Source: Pyronema omphalodes (Eukaryota > Ascomycota > Pezizomycetes > Pezizales > Pyronemataceae). Taken from it: 64,000 bases of DNA. Numbering within the stretch: position 1 is the stretch's first letter; every line of letters starts with the position of its first letter. The stretch lies in contig JAJJXM010000023.1 in the NCBI GenBank assembly GCA_024516155.1, forward strand, positions 620,001 to 684,000. The letters run 5' to 3'. The translations under genes and the position numbers were made by a program. Below the pieces are notes generated by a model. That model was not told the DNA's origin and did no database searches. It saw only the letters and a program-made list of their open reading frames with translations. Positions 10,640 through 22,020 of the stretch are shown piece after piece.

Positions 10640-12174
10640 AATGAATCTCCATTCACACACCCCGACGAACCTCACAACACTATCCTTCACTCCACTGCTC
10701 CTGTATAAAATACAATACAATATACACCAGTGGAACCCGCCGGATTAATGATTACTTGGAATAACGGTAACAACTACATTCCTTCTTTTCACCAGGCCTA
10801 TACATGTGTCGATAGTGCATAACAGCACCAATATCCACCAGTGTCCACCAATATCCACCAAAATTCGCTGATAAGTTGTACGTCGACCCCAGTTTCAAGA
10901 GAACCCCCTGCCAACTGCTCGGCTACTTATACCGCCACCCCTCTCATCTTGTGCATCCATCTCCACCACCACTCCCACCATCCAGCGAACTCTTGCTGGC
11001 CTCCTCTTTTGACACTTGTCACCACCTTCATGGCCCTCTACAGGGAGTTGGATATAGGCTTCCGGACTGAACCTCCTCTCGAGATACAGCCTGTGACTTG
11101 ATTCCCGCCTGCAGCCAACTGTCCCGTCAGGCAACGGCTCCGACTACTCATATTCTCATCGAAGGACTTCAACCAGTAGGTACACATCGTATAGGAAGTG
11201 GAGCTCCATCTCCATTGACACACAAGGTTACGACATAGAACTCAGGATAGATGACCTTTCAACGGAATATGGAAAATCCAACTGTTGTCCCGGAACAAGT
11301 GGGTTCGTTACCAGCAAGCCGGATGTTTCTAGGTGCAAGATGTGAGGACGCAATGAGGTTACTTGACCAGGGCATTGTGTGGAAGACGTCGATGCCAGAG
11401 TTTGCGGCAGAGGTAAATTCTCCTGTCACTAACCCCATGTATTACCCAGACCATTTTAGACACCTCGCGAACATATTTAGGGCTATCGATATAGCCCTCG
11501 CTCACATATTTGCTAATCTTACATTTGCGTTTTGCTGTAGATAACGTGCTTGATCGTATTCGAATATCCTGGATTTCTACAAAAATTCCTTGAAACAATT
11601 GATTTTTCGCTCCCCCAGCCTCAGAAGATATCGGAACGAGCTGTTCCAAGTCCCGAATTCCGGGTTGGTGTCACTCGGCCGTTGGACACAAGACGTGTTC
11701 CGTTCAGTGTCGTGATCTTGGCACTTTTCTATGTCTATGGACTGCGAGTGTCGAGTGCTGCAGTGGAGGAAGCTCCACTCAGCCCCTATCAGGCATTTGT
11801 CGTAGCCTTGATGCTCGGCAATAAGTGCATGCATCTGCATTTTGTCTTTCATTTCTACTCTCAAGATATGCCTTGGATTGGAAATTTGATAATCGGCTGA
11901 CAACAGAAAACAGGACATAATATATGTCAAAAATGATTCCCATTCAAGGGGAAAATGGGCGGGATTCACCGGTATTAGTGTGGAAGAAATAGATGCTGCC
12001 GTAATCTATTTCTTATTAAGAATCGCACATCTGATACCGGTCCAGAGAGCACAATGGGTTGCGCGGGTGGAGTCGATGATACGTTTCCAGGCCAACTGGG
12101 AACACGCCAGAAAGCAACTTCTGTCGAATGATTCCGGGTCACGAAATTCTGATCAAGTTTGTTTGCAATTTTGA
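10640..12174 (+). pseudogene. Cyclin pseudogene A2 (left arm)
   Basis: A copy of the A1 cyclin with upstream region and three exons. 10640-11250 is the shared upstream/leader (TATAAAA at 10704-10710, three leader repeats at 10826-10860). Exon 1 can be read at 11251-11412 and exon 2 at 11541-11826, exactly 286 nt as in A1. Exon 3 remains as the frame ending at 12174. Exon 2 keeps FVVALMLGNK, but its donor has changed from GT to GC (11827). The TAG acceptor expected near 11915 reads TAT, and the A1 start ATG is AGG here. In exon 3 the cyclin motif has become FTGISVEEIDAAVIYFLL, which loses the Glu of MEVEF. The frame ends 64 codons later, so the Gln-rich tail is missing. Confidence 0.75.
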
Positions 12175-13261
12175 ATGCTGTAGCATTTCAATCGTTTATG
12201 ATTCATGTATTTTCTTACTTTCTTTGTCTGTTTCTGAGATTCTATCACTAAATGTCTGGATGCGATGTGTTTTTATTTTTGAGCAAAGGTCTACAATGAC
12301 CGTCTAAAAACTAATAAGTTTCAAAATGCCATATAACTTTATAATACCCTCACCAAGAATTTGAAAAAGATTACTAATGCTTATCTGTGACTAAGAAAAT
12401 GCTGATACCTTGAGCGCGCAGAGAAAGTCAGGTAAGGCCACCCCGAATGGAAAGCGCACCCAAGAGGAGAGCATGAAAAATGAATAAGTGTTTCCGTCTC
12501 ATTTAATAAGGTTCTCTCATAATCGTCATTGCAGTCGTGTTCCTGAATCACATTTTCTGTTTCGAATTTTTGACTCTTATGTAGACAATTGGAGGTTCCG
12601 AAATTGACAAAGCAAAGTTCGAATATGCTTGAAAAATGCTTTATAGTGTGGCTAATTTGGGTTGCGCCATTGGAGTTGGTTAAGCCGGTGAAGTGTTGAT
12701 ATCGGGGGACCTGGGGTTTACAGGTATTTTACTTAGCGCACACCGTAGCTTTGGTTATCTTAGGCCTTAAGATTCGCACCTCGCATTTAGCATTGTAACT
12801 TTGAAAGTTTACTTATGTGAGATTCGGTAAACTATCTACATAATCAATTGGATCGTTATTTTTTTTTTTTGGTTGCTTATTTGTTTATATGCAGGGGATT
12901 ATTGCTTTATGCTTCATGTAATACTGTATATATTCTTTATATACTTGTTTTGGGAGTGCTTTAGTGCAGATAACCGTTAGTCCGTTACGTTGCTATGCAA
13001 ACCATATGAAAAAGTAATAACAGGTGCCATCGTCAGAGCTCGCAATGGTCCGTCTGGTCTGGATCTAGATGTAGCTTGAATTTTACCACCATTTGCGCTC
13101 CAGTTCTATAGTAGGGCCGGGACCTGCAGTTTCTGAGGCGTTATGAACCGCACGGCCCATAGATGACTATGAGACACCTTGCCCGGGTCATGCGCGGTCA
13201 CTTGCAAGTGACCGTTCTTACTAAGGCCTATGATATTTCGCTCAAAACATTCTGCTGCGTT
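12175..13261. other. Left-arm block E, outer part: no gene recognised
   Basis: AT-rich, diverged duplicate of about 44946-46030. Only short frames are present. Substitutions between the arms include transversions as well as transitions. Confidence 0.4.
13196..13213. repeat. Perfect 18-bp palindrome
   Basis: GGTCACTTGCAAGTGACC is its own reverse complement. It lies near the outer end of the identical tract of the arms, and the same palindrome is at 44994-45011. It could be a protein-binding site or chance. Confidence 0.9.
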
Positions 13262-13541
13262 GCACTCGTGAAAGTCGGCTATAAGTGATTCTGGTAATTA
13301 AAAACAGCGCTCATTCTCTCCCAAGTTGATTCCATTCAGAAACGCCACGTGAACCGTATAGATACTCTCGAAGGTGCTCCCAGACTTTTCGACTTGCCGA
13401 AACTGACGGACGCTAAGTTCGTTCATGCTTTCTACCACTAACCAGGTCCTCCAGAATACTGTGGTTGCTGAGCCTACTGAGGAAGCAAAATTTACCTTAC
13501 ATGGCACTCTTTTCGAATCTAAGCAACTTAGATTGAATTAA
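13262..13541 (+). pseudogene. Decayed fragment resembling the SMC4 (condensin) hinge region
   Basis: In one frame the sequence reads LVKVGYK, stops, then TALILSQVDSI, followed by IDTLEGAPRLFDL and TDAKFVHAFYH. After a +1 shift it reads VLQNTVVAEPTEEAKFTLHG. The order and spacing fit the SMC4 hinge, where a helix with VEVGQQ precedes a FILLD strand, then GVPRLFDLIKP, DPKFAPAFY and LQNTLVA. Several stops and a frameshift make it non-functional. A Lys/Glu-rich stretch follows at about 13550-13680. No complete SMC4 is in the window, so the source lies elsewhere. An identical relic is in the right arm at 44666-44945. The assignment is by eye. Confidence 0.45.
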
Positions 13542-14303
13542 GGAGCAGCCTGACACACTGTACGAGGAAATTCTCAAGCAAATGTGAACAGATTCAAGAG
13601 AGAAAAACAGTCGAAGGAAGCAGAGAAGACTTTGAAGGCTTCCAAGGAAGAGTTTATTCGGAAAGACGAAAATATCCGTTGAACAATCTGGGCGCAATTT
13701 GTTAATGGTGGAAAAGTGGTTTTTATAGGATTATGATACGAATTTTATTTTTATCAGATTTACGCTATTAGCTGTGGGTTAATTATTGGCGGATCCTGTT
13801 GGGAATATCCCCAAGCTTTTTTTCAGCGGCCTCTGTAAATCGAGATTATTTGACAGTCATCGCATTAATATTCACAACGCTGCCTCTTGTATGCCAAAGG
13901 GCATCATTGGTTAAGACTTTATAACGACGACGGCATAACCCCGGCATAGCCCCTCCGGTTGCATAAAGCCTTTGGTGGGGAAGGATTATGACATATGCAA
14001 TTTGTATGGAGAGCATGTACCACAGGAATAATTCACATGATACAACGCTAATATTCTCAATTCCACCTCCAACTCCGTGATATTTGGCTTATCCTAAGTC
14101 CTTATCTGTAGTCGTGTACTATTCTTTATCAACCTTTATCCCAGTCATGCTTACTCCTTTTCTTAAAACACCAAGATCCTGTAGAAATGCAACAAATATA
14201 AAAAATGATAAATCTACCTTTCATCCCCCCTCTCCAAATCCGGCCGATGAGCCCCAAAACTTCCAGCCCCCTCAGAAGCCGAGTTAAGGAACTTTTTCAT
14301 CTC

Positions 14304-14627
14304 TCAATCCTGACTCTCGAGTCTTTCCATGAAACTGAGGTTTCCCAGAACTAGCCTTGTTTGATCTTGATGGGTGTTAAAGTGGTGGTTGTTCACCGAT
14401 CGAACCCCCCTGGGTTGGAGAGGGGTGCGGCGGAAGTGGGGAAAATGAGGTTGGGTTAAGAAGGAGGGGAAGAAGTAGGGTTGTGGATGGTGGGGGCGTG
14501 AGGAGCAGGCCGAGGAAGTTAGGATATAGTGGAAGGATAATGACCCACTGCCGCGGAGAATTGGTGCGAGGGAGTCTTCAGCTTCGTCTTTAGTGGTAGG
14601 AGGACTGTCGGTGGGTGTAGGAGTCAT
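14304..14627 (-). CDS. Uncharacterised 107-codon ORF, identical in both arms
   Basis: Not recognised. Pro/Ser/His-rich, starting with a TPTPTDSPPTTKDEAED segment; no domain, signal peptide or membrane helix. It lies inside the approximately 2-kb tract that is unchanged between the arms (twin at 43580-43903), so its intactness in both arms is no independent sign of selection. After its TGA the same frame stays open for about 35 codons. It may be a fragment of a larger spliced gene or chance. Confidence 0.2.
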   Translation of the reverse strand: MTPTPTDSPPTTKDEAEDSLAPILRGSGSLSFHYILTSSACSSRPHHPQPYFFPSFLTQPHFPHFRRTPLQPRGVRSVNNHHFNTHQDQTRLVLGNLSFMERLESQD

Positions 14628-14666
14628 AAAGCGGGAAATCTAATAGCAAACCAATAGTGTGTGCGT

Positions 14667-14682
14667 GGGGGGGGGGGGGGGG
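14667..14682. repeat. Poly-G tract (16 nt), left arm
   Basis: The matching C run in the right arm (43526-43540) is one base shorter. That appears to be the only difference between the arms near this point. Confidence 0.8.
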
Positions 14683-15670
14683 TTAAGTAGTTGTGATCTG
14701 TGGGTAGGATCCGGAGTGGGAGGTAGGCAAAAAAGGTCTATTACTGAGAAAACTAGAGAATGTGGGGTAGCGGAGATCAGAAGAAGACCGAAGTTGGTGT
14801 GGGCTGTGGAAAATGAATTGAATGAGCGAATGAAGTACGCAAAAAACAGGAATGCTGTAGAGTTCTCCACAATGTATATGAGTATTTACCAGCTGGCCAA
14901 TGACAGCAAGTTGGACTTCAAGAATTCAGAAGAAAAATAGAAAATAAAAAGCAATCACCAAATAGAGGAATGGAAGAACGTATGAAATATGAATAAATGT
15001 ACTCCGGGGCTCGAACAGCAAATGCAAAACGAAACGATAAGTGTATGGAGAATCTGTTGGAGGACTAGGGTTTGACGTGAGGAAAGTTTGGAGTCAGAAC
15101 TAGATGGAAAGATGGGGGTGGAGATACGAGCGAGTGAATCGCATAAAGAACGAGTATCCACAATGACAGAAACAACATAAGAAGTGGATGTGCGCTAAGG
15201 CAACATCCATTTCCATCAACAGTTACAAAGAGAACACGGATCCACAGGCTAAAATTTCAACGGAATCAACAGTAGAAGAAAAAGATGTTGAAAACTTTCA
15301 GAAAATCCCAGGACCAAAGGGCGATTGCACAAGGATACTCGAGTGACAGAAAACGCAGCACGACGGCAGCAGCAGGAGTTGGATACCGCTTGTCCGAGAC
15401 TCTTTATTCTTCCATTTCCCTGAGTATTTACCCTTGCGATGCTTGGCTCTTTCGCAATATAACTCTCCACATCACGTCTGCTCACATGCTAGGAACCTGT
15501 TGGTGACCGGGATACTCATATCTTCTCCGGGGCGGGGATCGAAGTTTTAGAACTCAGTAAGTGTAATTTTTGTCCGGAGTGACGATTATTCCCCGGGAAC
15601 CTTCAAACACCGCTCATAGGGGTGTAGAGGGGCCAGAGGTGCATTTTCAATTGCATACTAACCGCCTAAC

Positions 15671-15931
15671 ATGCAAGGCATCTCCTCCACCATCCACCAT
15701 ACAGGACTACGTCATTATTTACATAGAATGAGTATAGTTCTGTGCTTTAATCTTCGATTCTTTACCCCTGCTTCTGGCACATTGTTGATGATACAAGAGG
15801 ATGACCAGAAGCTTGAAGATTTGGAGACAGAGATGTGCTTCGGAACCGAAGAGAGTACGTCCATAGAAGGTGTGGTTAGGGTTAGGGCGTATCAGTCAGC
15901 GCAGTCAGTGCATGCACCGAATCTGAGGTGA
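15671..15931 (+). CDS. Block D ORF, copy D1 (86 aa, unknown)
   Basis: Not recognised. An 86-codon frame with a hydrophobic middle (MSIVLCFNLRFF) and an acidic second half (EDDQKLEDLETEMCFGTEE). It is open in all three copies of block D: here, at 42278-42538 (-) and at 51107-51421 (-). The copies differ by only a handful of residues. The (TTAGGG)2 motif is translated as part of VRVRA. The adjacent sequence shows no obvious partner. It may be a small gene or a frame kept open by recent duplication. Confidence 0.3.
   Translation: MQGISSTIHHTGLRHYLHRMSIVLCFNLRFFTPASGTLLMIQEDDQKLEDLETEMCFGTEESTSIEGVVRVRAYQSAQSVHAPNLR
15874..15887 (+). repeat. Interstitial telomere-like motif (TTAGGG)2
   Basis: GGTTAGGGTTAGGG, the repeat unit of most filamentous fungal telomeres. 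The same motif occurs at 42322-42335 and 51151-51164 in the other copies of block D. Two units are too few to be a telomere. Confidence 0.8.
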
Positions 15932-16450
15932 TTTGCTTTAAAATATCACCGGCCTTGACGTGCCAAGATAGACATCAGATTTACGCCGCACACACAAAAT
16001 AGACGGGGATTTGACTCGTCTCTACAAATGTGATTTTGATTGAGAATTAACTCTTTTTGGCGTATGATTGTTTATCACGAGGTTGACTGTGATCGTCCGT
16101 TGACAAATTTATGATTCTCCTGGTCATAGTTGACAGGTGCACGTTCACTTTCCCCTCCTGAACGCCCCTCGAGCCAAAACTTCCGCCTATGCTTTCTTGA
16201 AGCTCCATCTGCGAAGGATCTCTCTTAATACATAGTCTAGCTTCCAGTGTGTCTTGCATTACAAGTCACAGGCCTGATTCCCCAGTGCTGTACTTGTTGA
16301 GGCTCCATACCTAGCGACATTTCGCTCACTGTACGTCTATCTCAACATGCCAAACCGAATCTTGATTTTCTATATTAATATGTACTTTGCACAGTCCTGA
16401 CTATTGGAATAGAGGAGATTATTGTCAAATAACATGGGCATCGGGCATCA

Positions 16451-16473
16451 GGGGGGGGGGGGGGGGGGGGGGG
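16451..16473. repeat. Poly-G tract (23 nt)
   Basis: The longest uninterrupted homopolymer of G or C in the window. It lies 300 nt inside the inner edge of the left arm. Confidence 0.9.
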
Positions 16474-17340
16474 AGGGGGCAGGGGAGATTTAACGGGCAA
16501 GTTTGCTACTTTGGTGGTGTTGTACCATTGAAGTTATTTGTGTTGGTAGGTCGATTGACACTTATTTCCATGATAGTATGCTAGCTCATGAAACAACCCA
16601 CAAGCATCAACCAACAATCAAAATACACCCGCTGAGCTCTAGCCTTCGCAGAAGCACTGGAAAGGTAAAAGCCGGGCAAGATATACAAAGAAAATAACTA
16701 TCAAGGTTCGAATGGAGTGGGACTTGATTGCTTGATAAGCTTGGAATTGTACTGGTGATTTATTTCACTATTATTTGTTTTCTCGGTGTTGATCTTGTTT
16801 TCTCTTTTTCTGTTCCTTGCTTTTTTATTTATCGCAATCAGGTGGATATCAGGGGTAAAGGAGATCGGGGGGCCTCATAAGGTGGATAATTTCACGAGGA
16901 CGGGTATTGGGTATTTTGTTGTTGTTTTTTCCTGCATGAGCCTTTTAGGCCTCGGTCAGTATATGATTCAATAATAATAATAAGCTTGGAATTGTACTCA
17001 TTTGGGAATTCTGTAGATAGCAGGATTGGAAAGCTGTACAGATTAAAAAGTAATTAATCGTCGACTCTGAAAGGCAGTTCTCGGGATGGTTAAAGCTAGG
17101 GAAAATATGGTGCTCTGGGATCAAGAGATGCAATGTTGGCCATATATGCACTGAAGTCAGCACATTTAGCAAATCGAATCAGCGGATCTCGAGTCATCCG
17201 CTCGGTACAGTCGTTGAATAAAATTCGACTGAACTGGAACTTCTCGTAGAACTCGGCTAACGAGGAACGAGGCAGGTTTGCCCAGTATTTACAGAGGTAC
17301 CCATAACAGGAGTAGCAACGAGCCTTAAACCCGCATTATT

Positions 17341-17376
17341 CAGCACATCCAGCACATCCAGCACATCCAGCACATC
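17341..17376. repeat. CAGCACATC 9-nt tandem repeat, four units
   Basis: Four direct units in a row. The next unit has one change (CGGCACTAC). Confidence 0.85.
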
Positions 17377-19927
17377 CGGCACTACCTACCGCGGATTCAC
17401 CAATAGCCTCCATCACTTCGCAAACACCCACAAAATCAACCAGACCGCTCACTTCAAAAGGAGAAAAAAAAAGCAGAGAAAAAAACGAAAATCAACAACC
17501 GATCACATCCATTAATTTCCATCACATCCATTAATCACTGCATTTCCCGGACGACAGACATTACCATTACCATTACCTGTTATGCCTATCTTATGTAACC
17601 CACATAACGCAAGCAGTGGGGTTTCCAGTCCCCGGTATTCGGTTTTTATTCAATTAGGAGTTTCGAGACGTGAGAAATTCGTCACACCTCCAGTTTTTCT
17701 TACATTTTGATGGTCTATGGTTTTATGGTTCCATGGTAACCATGGTGACTCGACCATACCATACGTTTCTGTACATTAAGTATTCCCATATTCCTGACGT
17801 ATTCGTGAGGTATATTCATGTTCCTCAAGGCTTGATGATGTTTAATACAAGCAAGAATCATGTGTTGAAATACGCCTAAGGCCTAGTGCCTAGGTGGAGG
17901 ATGGACATCTACGTCGGGCCACTTATGCTCTTCTTTCATTGTCTGTAGAGCTTCACCGTTATACATTCAAGATCTTCCACCTCCACTTTGTCTCTATCTC
18001 TCCCTCTCTCTCTTTCTCTCGTTCGTGATCTTCGACGAAATAACGATAACGCAGCGACGCGACAACGGTGAGAGATGGCGAGACATGGTGTACGCATGTA
18101 GTGAATGAAGCAGAAGATATGACTAATACGGCTAACACGACTAGGCTGGAAAATCCTCGCAGCTCTAGCACTGCAGCCTAGATTCATGAAGCCTCGAGGC
18201 CGAGGCTACGCATCACCTGTCACCTGTCACATGTCACATGTCAATTCTACACCACCATATGTATGATACATACGAGGAATTGAACTGTTGTGTTTTGTTT
18301 TGGATCTCCTCTGAGTCTTCTCCTCCCCTCTGCATACAAAGTTCTAATTTTCGGTATCTTAAAGTCCACTCGTCGACCCTTACCCGTCGCACTCTCACAG
18401 AGTTGCAGTCTCGATAAGAAAGTTCAAGCACAAACACAAGACAAACACAAATACATACAACCATGGTCAAGTCCGGGGCAGAGCTGCAATCGCCATAGTC
18501 GGAATAAACACGTGGGTGTCACAGTTTCAAAGTCGAGGTGATGACGCAGTCACGCATGTGTACTCTTACACATCCATACATAAAAAACGCCACAAAGCCA
18601 CAAAGCCATAAACAGAAAATCTGAGATTCTCAAGCAGAACTTCTGGAAGACTAGAAGACTAGAACAGGCTTGATTTGCTGAGTCATCCGGTCAAGCAACC
18701 GTGATTCAGAACCCAGAACCCAGCAAAAACAACGTGCCTTAGGGCCATCTTCTAGAGTCCAGTCCAGTCCAGTCTTATCTCGTACGCCGACATAAGCTAG
18801 AGAATCGAGATGGCAGATGCTGCTTGCTTTATAACATAGCATACAGTAGATTTCTTATCAGTGGAGGGTTTGTGACGGTTCCCGAGAACGGCTTGTAACT
18901 TGTCCGTTGTGAGGACTTTTGCTTGCTTCCTCTGCTTCCTTCGCGTGTTGTGGCGTTGCGGCGTTGCGCTTGTCTAGTTTTTGCGCTTGCTTGGTGTGCA
19001 CGAGTAAATTTGGCTCTTCTGCTGATGCTCTGCTGCTGCGCGCTGGTGGGTTGGACCTTGCTGGTCTGGGTTGGGATGGATGGGTCTTTCTGGACTTTCT
19101 GGGTTTCCGAATTGTAAGTTGTCACTTGTGTGGTGGCATCGCGACGCCGAGGAATTCACGCATCACGGACGACGGACGACGGAGTGGAGGGAGCGGAGAC
19201 TTCGCTTTGGCCTTTTGACATGTTCTTGACTGTCTACCGTGGAGTCTTGACTTCTCGACATGCCATGGAATGCCAGTCTTTTTTTGAAAGCTGTCAGACC
19301 AGAGGTGCATTAGACATTTTCTTTTCTTTTTTTCTTTTCTTGTCTCCTTGTCTCCTCATTAAATCCGAATCTATCGGGTGGTTTTATTTTAAACCCGGTT
19401 TTTTTTTTTGGCTTTGGTTTTGGCTTGGGTGTTGTCGGCATCATCATCTCATCGAGACCAAGATCAACAATTGATTTTCAGAGTTCCAAAGTTCCAGCTT
19501 TGAACCCTTTTGCCATCCTTCTTTCATCTTCTGTTCTGCTCTTGAAACTTGTCCCTTCGTGTCCCGGTATCTTGATTCCGATTAATTGATCAATTGATCA
19601 TCGACTTTCGCTCCCGCTCTATACCCAGACGCTATACGCTATCGAACCTTTGCTTGTCTGGGGGGTGTGCTCTAGTGCACTGGCTGACCGTTGTTGTGGT
19701 TACCTTATCAACCCCACCAAGCCGTTTTTTCACACAATACACATCCCATCCCGGAATTTTCGGCGGCGCCTCTGAGAAAGAGTCAACAACCACCATCACA
19801 TCACATAACATCAACCACCCGGCTGTTTGTTTCAGACGCGCAAAACAATACCAGCGTCACCAGCAGCAGCAGCAGAACCGTCGTCACCATCACCATCGCT
19901 GCTACCACCGTAGCCACGACTATCACA

Positions 19928-22020
19928 ATGGCCTCTGCCCGCCTTACCACAATGCAAGCCGCACTTCGCATGCGTCCCTCCCCGATCGGCTTGCACACAG
20001 GACGCTTCATCCTCCCACGACAGGCGTTACGTCCCTCGCCTGAGCGAGCCGCAATTCAGCGAGCCTACTCAACCGCTCCCTCTCCTCTTCCTTCACCGCC
20101 CAAGAAGAAGTTTCGCTTCATCAGAACTGCGTGGAGTGTAACGAAATGGACTGCTTTGCTTGGAACTGCGTATTTGGCCTACAGCATCTACGAGACTAGA
20201 TACCCCCAGGAACAGATTGACCCTGATCCTTCGAAGAAGACTTTGGTGGTTTTGGGTATGTATGCATATGCTTATCGATCCCGAAGAAGTTTATGGGATT
20301 ACCATGGGGGATGAGAAGGAAGAATGAGGAAGGAAGAAGGAATATAGAGATGCTAATATATTATACTATATAGGAACTGGTTGGGGATCTGTCGCACTCC
20401 TCAAGAAGCTTGATACGGAAAACTACAACGTTATCGTCGTCTCCCCTCGTAACTTCTTCTTGTTCACTCCCCTTCTTCCTTCATGTCCTACTGGAACTGT
20501 AGAGCACCGTTCCATTATGGAACCGATCCGTCACATTGTTCGTCACAAGAAGGGAACCGTTCAATTTTACGAGGCGGATGCGACTAAGATTGATCATGAG
20601 CGTCGGGTTATCGTTGTTAACGACAACTCTGATATCAAGGGTGATGTCAACCAGACTGAGATCCCCTTTGACTACCTTGTTGTTGGAGTTGGAGCTGAGA
20701 GCGCTACTTTCGGTATGTGGGATTTGATTTCTCCGTAAGAAGGTTCATAAATGTGCGGAATTCTGATTTGGTTCATCAACACAGGAATTCCCGGTGTTAA
20801 GGAGCACGCTTGTTTCTTGAAGGAGATTTCTGATGCTCAGAAAATCCGTAAGAAGGTCATGGACTGTATCGAGAGTGCCATGTTCAGGGAGCAATCCCAG
20901 GAGGAGAAGGACCGTTTGTTGCACATGGTTCGTAGCACCAGCACCGCACCCTTTAGGATCCCAGATTACTCCTACCTTCTCAACACCCCCGGTTTCATCG
21001 GAATAAAACGGCTGACAGTATGACGCAGGTTGTTGTTGGAGGAGGACCTACCGGAGTCGAGTTCGCTGCTGAGCTCCAGGATTTCTTCGAGGATGATCTC
21101 CGTAAATGGGTTCCTGACATTTCCGACTCTTTCCACGTCACCCTTGTCGAGGCTCTTCCTAACGTACGTCATCCAATTCCTTACACATGTCTTTTTTCCC
21201 TCCTCATTCTCCCGGTTGTGTAACACAAACACCAAGCTGACCCGACTCCCAGGTTCTCCCTATGTTCTCCAAGACCTTGATCGAGTACACCGAGAAGACC
21301 CTTAACGAGGAAAAGATCTCCCTCCGTACTAAGACCATGGTCAAGAAGGTCACCGACAAGTACATTGAAGCCGAGGTCACCCGCCCCGACGGAACCAAGG
21401 AGTTACAGGTGTTGCCCTACGGATGTTTAATCTGGGCGACCGGTAACGCCGTCCGTCCCGTTGTTCGCGACCTGATGTCCCAGATCCCTGCTCAGAAGAA
21501 CTCCCGCCGTGGATTGGCCGTCAACGAGTACCTCGTCGTCGACGGTACCGACGGAATCTGGGCTCTCGGAGACTGTTCCGCGACCAAGTACGCACCTACC
21601 GCCCAGGTTGCATCTCAGCAGGGAGCCTTCTTGGCCCGTTTATTCAACAACATGGCCAAGACCCAGAAAATTGAGCAGGAGCTCGCACACCTCGAGGAAC
21701 TTGCCAAGGCCTCTGAATCCGAGGCTGACAAGGAGTCTATCCAGAACCAGATGGCCGTCAAGGAGAAGGCAGTTAGAAAGGTTAAGCAGCTCTCACCATT
21801 CGAGTACACCCATCAGGGATCTTTGGCATACATCGGAATGGAGAGAGCCGTCGCTGATATCGCTTGGTGGAACGGAAACTTTGCGTCCGGTGGTGCCTGG
21901 ACTTACTTGTTCTGGAGATCTGCATACTTGAGCATGTGCTTCTCTACCAGAAACAGAGTCCTTGTTGCTTTGGACTGGCTTAAGGTTAAGGTTTTCGGAC
22001 GTGATGTTTCCAGAGAGTAA
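19928..22020 (+). CDS. NDE1: Alternative (type II) NADH:ubiquinone oxidoreductase, mitochondrial (570 aa)
   Basis: Oxidises NADH and passes electrons to ubiquinone without proton pumping, at the mitochondrial inner membrane. Five exons: 19928-20255, 20374-20712, 20785-20927, 21029-21163 and 21253-22020, all with GT-AG introns (118, 72, 101 and 89 nt); the frame is open throughout. The N-terminus is Arg/Ser-rich like a mitochondrial presequence, followed by a membrane-type helix ([16 protein letters not shown]). [16 protein letters not shown] is the FAD Rossmann motif and [16 protein letters not shown] the NADH Rossmann motif. WALGDCSA and AQVASQQG are the usual FAD-site strands. A helical insert rich in Glu/Lys precedes [13 protein letters not shown], and the C-terminus ends in an amphipathic segment. 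There is no EF-hand insert, as in Nde2/Ndi1-type rather than calcium-binding forms. External or internal orientation cannot be decided from sequence. A (CAG)5 run lies in the leader at 19861-19875. Confidence 0.93.

Larger units (their letters stand above)
8383..16145. repeat. Left arm of large inverted repeat
   Basis: This 7.8-kb segment reappears in reverse complement at 42065-49172. The shared order is F-box gene B, cyclin copy A, SMC4-like relic, unidentified block E, then block D with (TTAGGG)2. The outer edge lies where AGAGCTAATCAAGTTG begins to match (8383 against 49172). The inner edge lies after GTGCACGT (about 16145 against 42065). Divergence is uneven: near zero at about 13.06-15.07 kb, several percent elsewhere, with indels of up to several hundred bases. 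Confidence 0.9.
16146..18900. other. Intergenic region with simple repeats
   Basis: No convincing gene. It contains a 23-nt poly-G run (16451-16473) just past the inner end of the left arm, four 9-nt CAGCACATC repeats (17341-17376), a CT-rich tract (about 17965-18025), and CACCTGTCAC/CACATGTCAC repeats near 18218-18241. A 62-codon hydrophobic frame at 16786-16974 (+) is unrecognised. Confidence 0.4.

Noticed and set aside
10841..11101. Cys/Pro-rich ORFs (CTSTPVSREPPANCSATYTATP type) upstream of cyclin copies as secreted proteins
   Set aside because: The same DNA is open in different frames in different copies and lies in the shared leader; there is no consistent start or signal peptide.
21509..21931. 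140-codon ORF inside NDE1
   Set aside because: Ser/Arg/Pro-rich frame-shadow of NDE1 exon 5.
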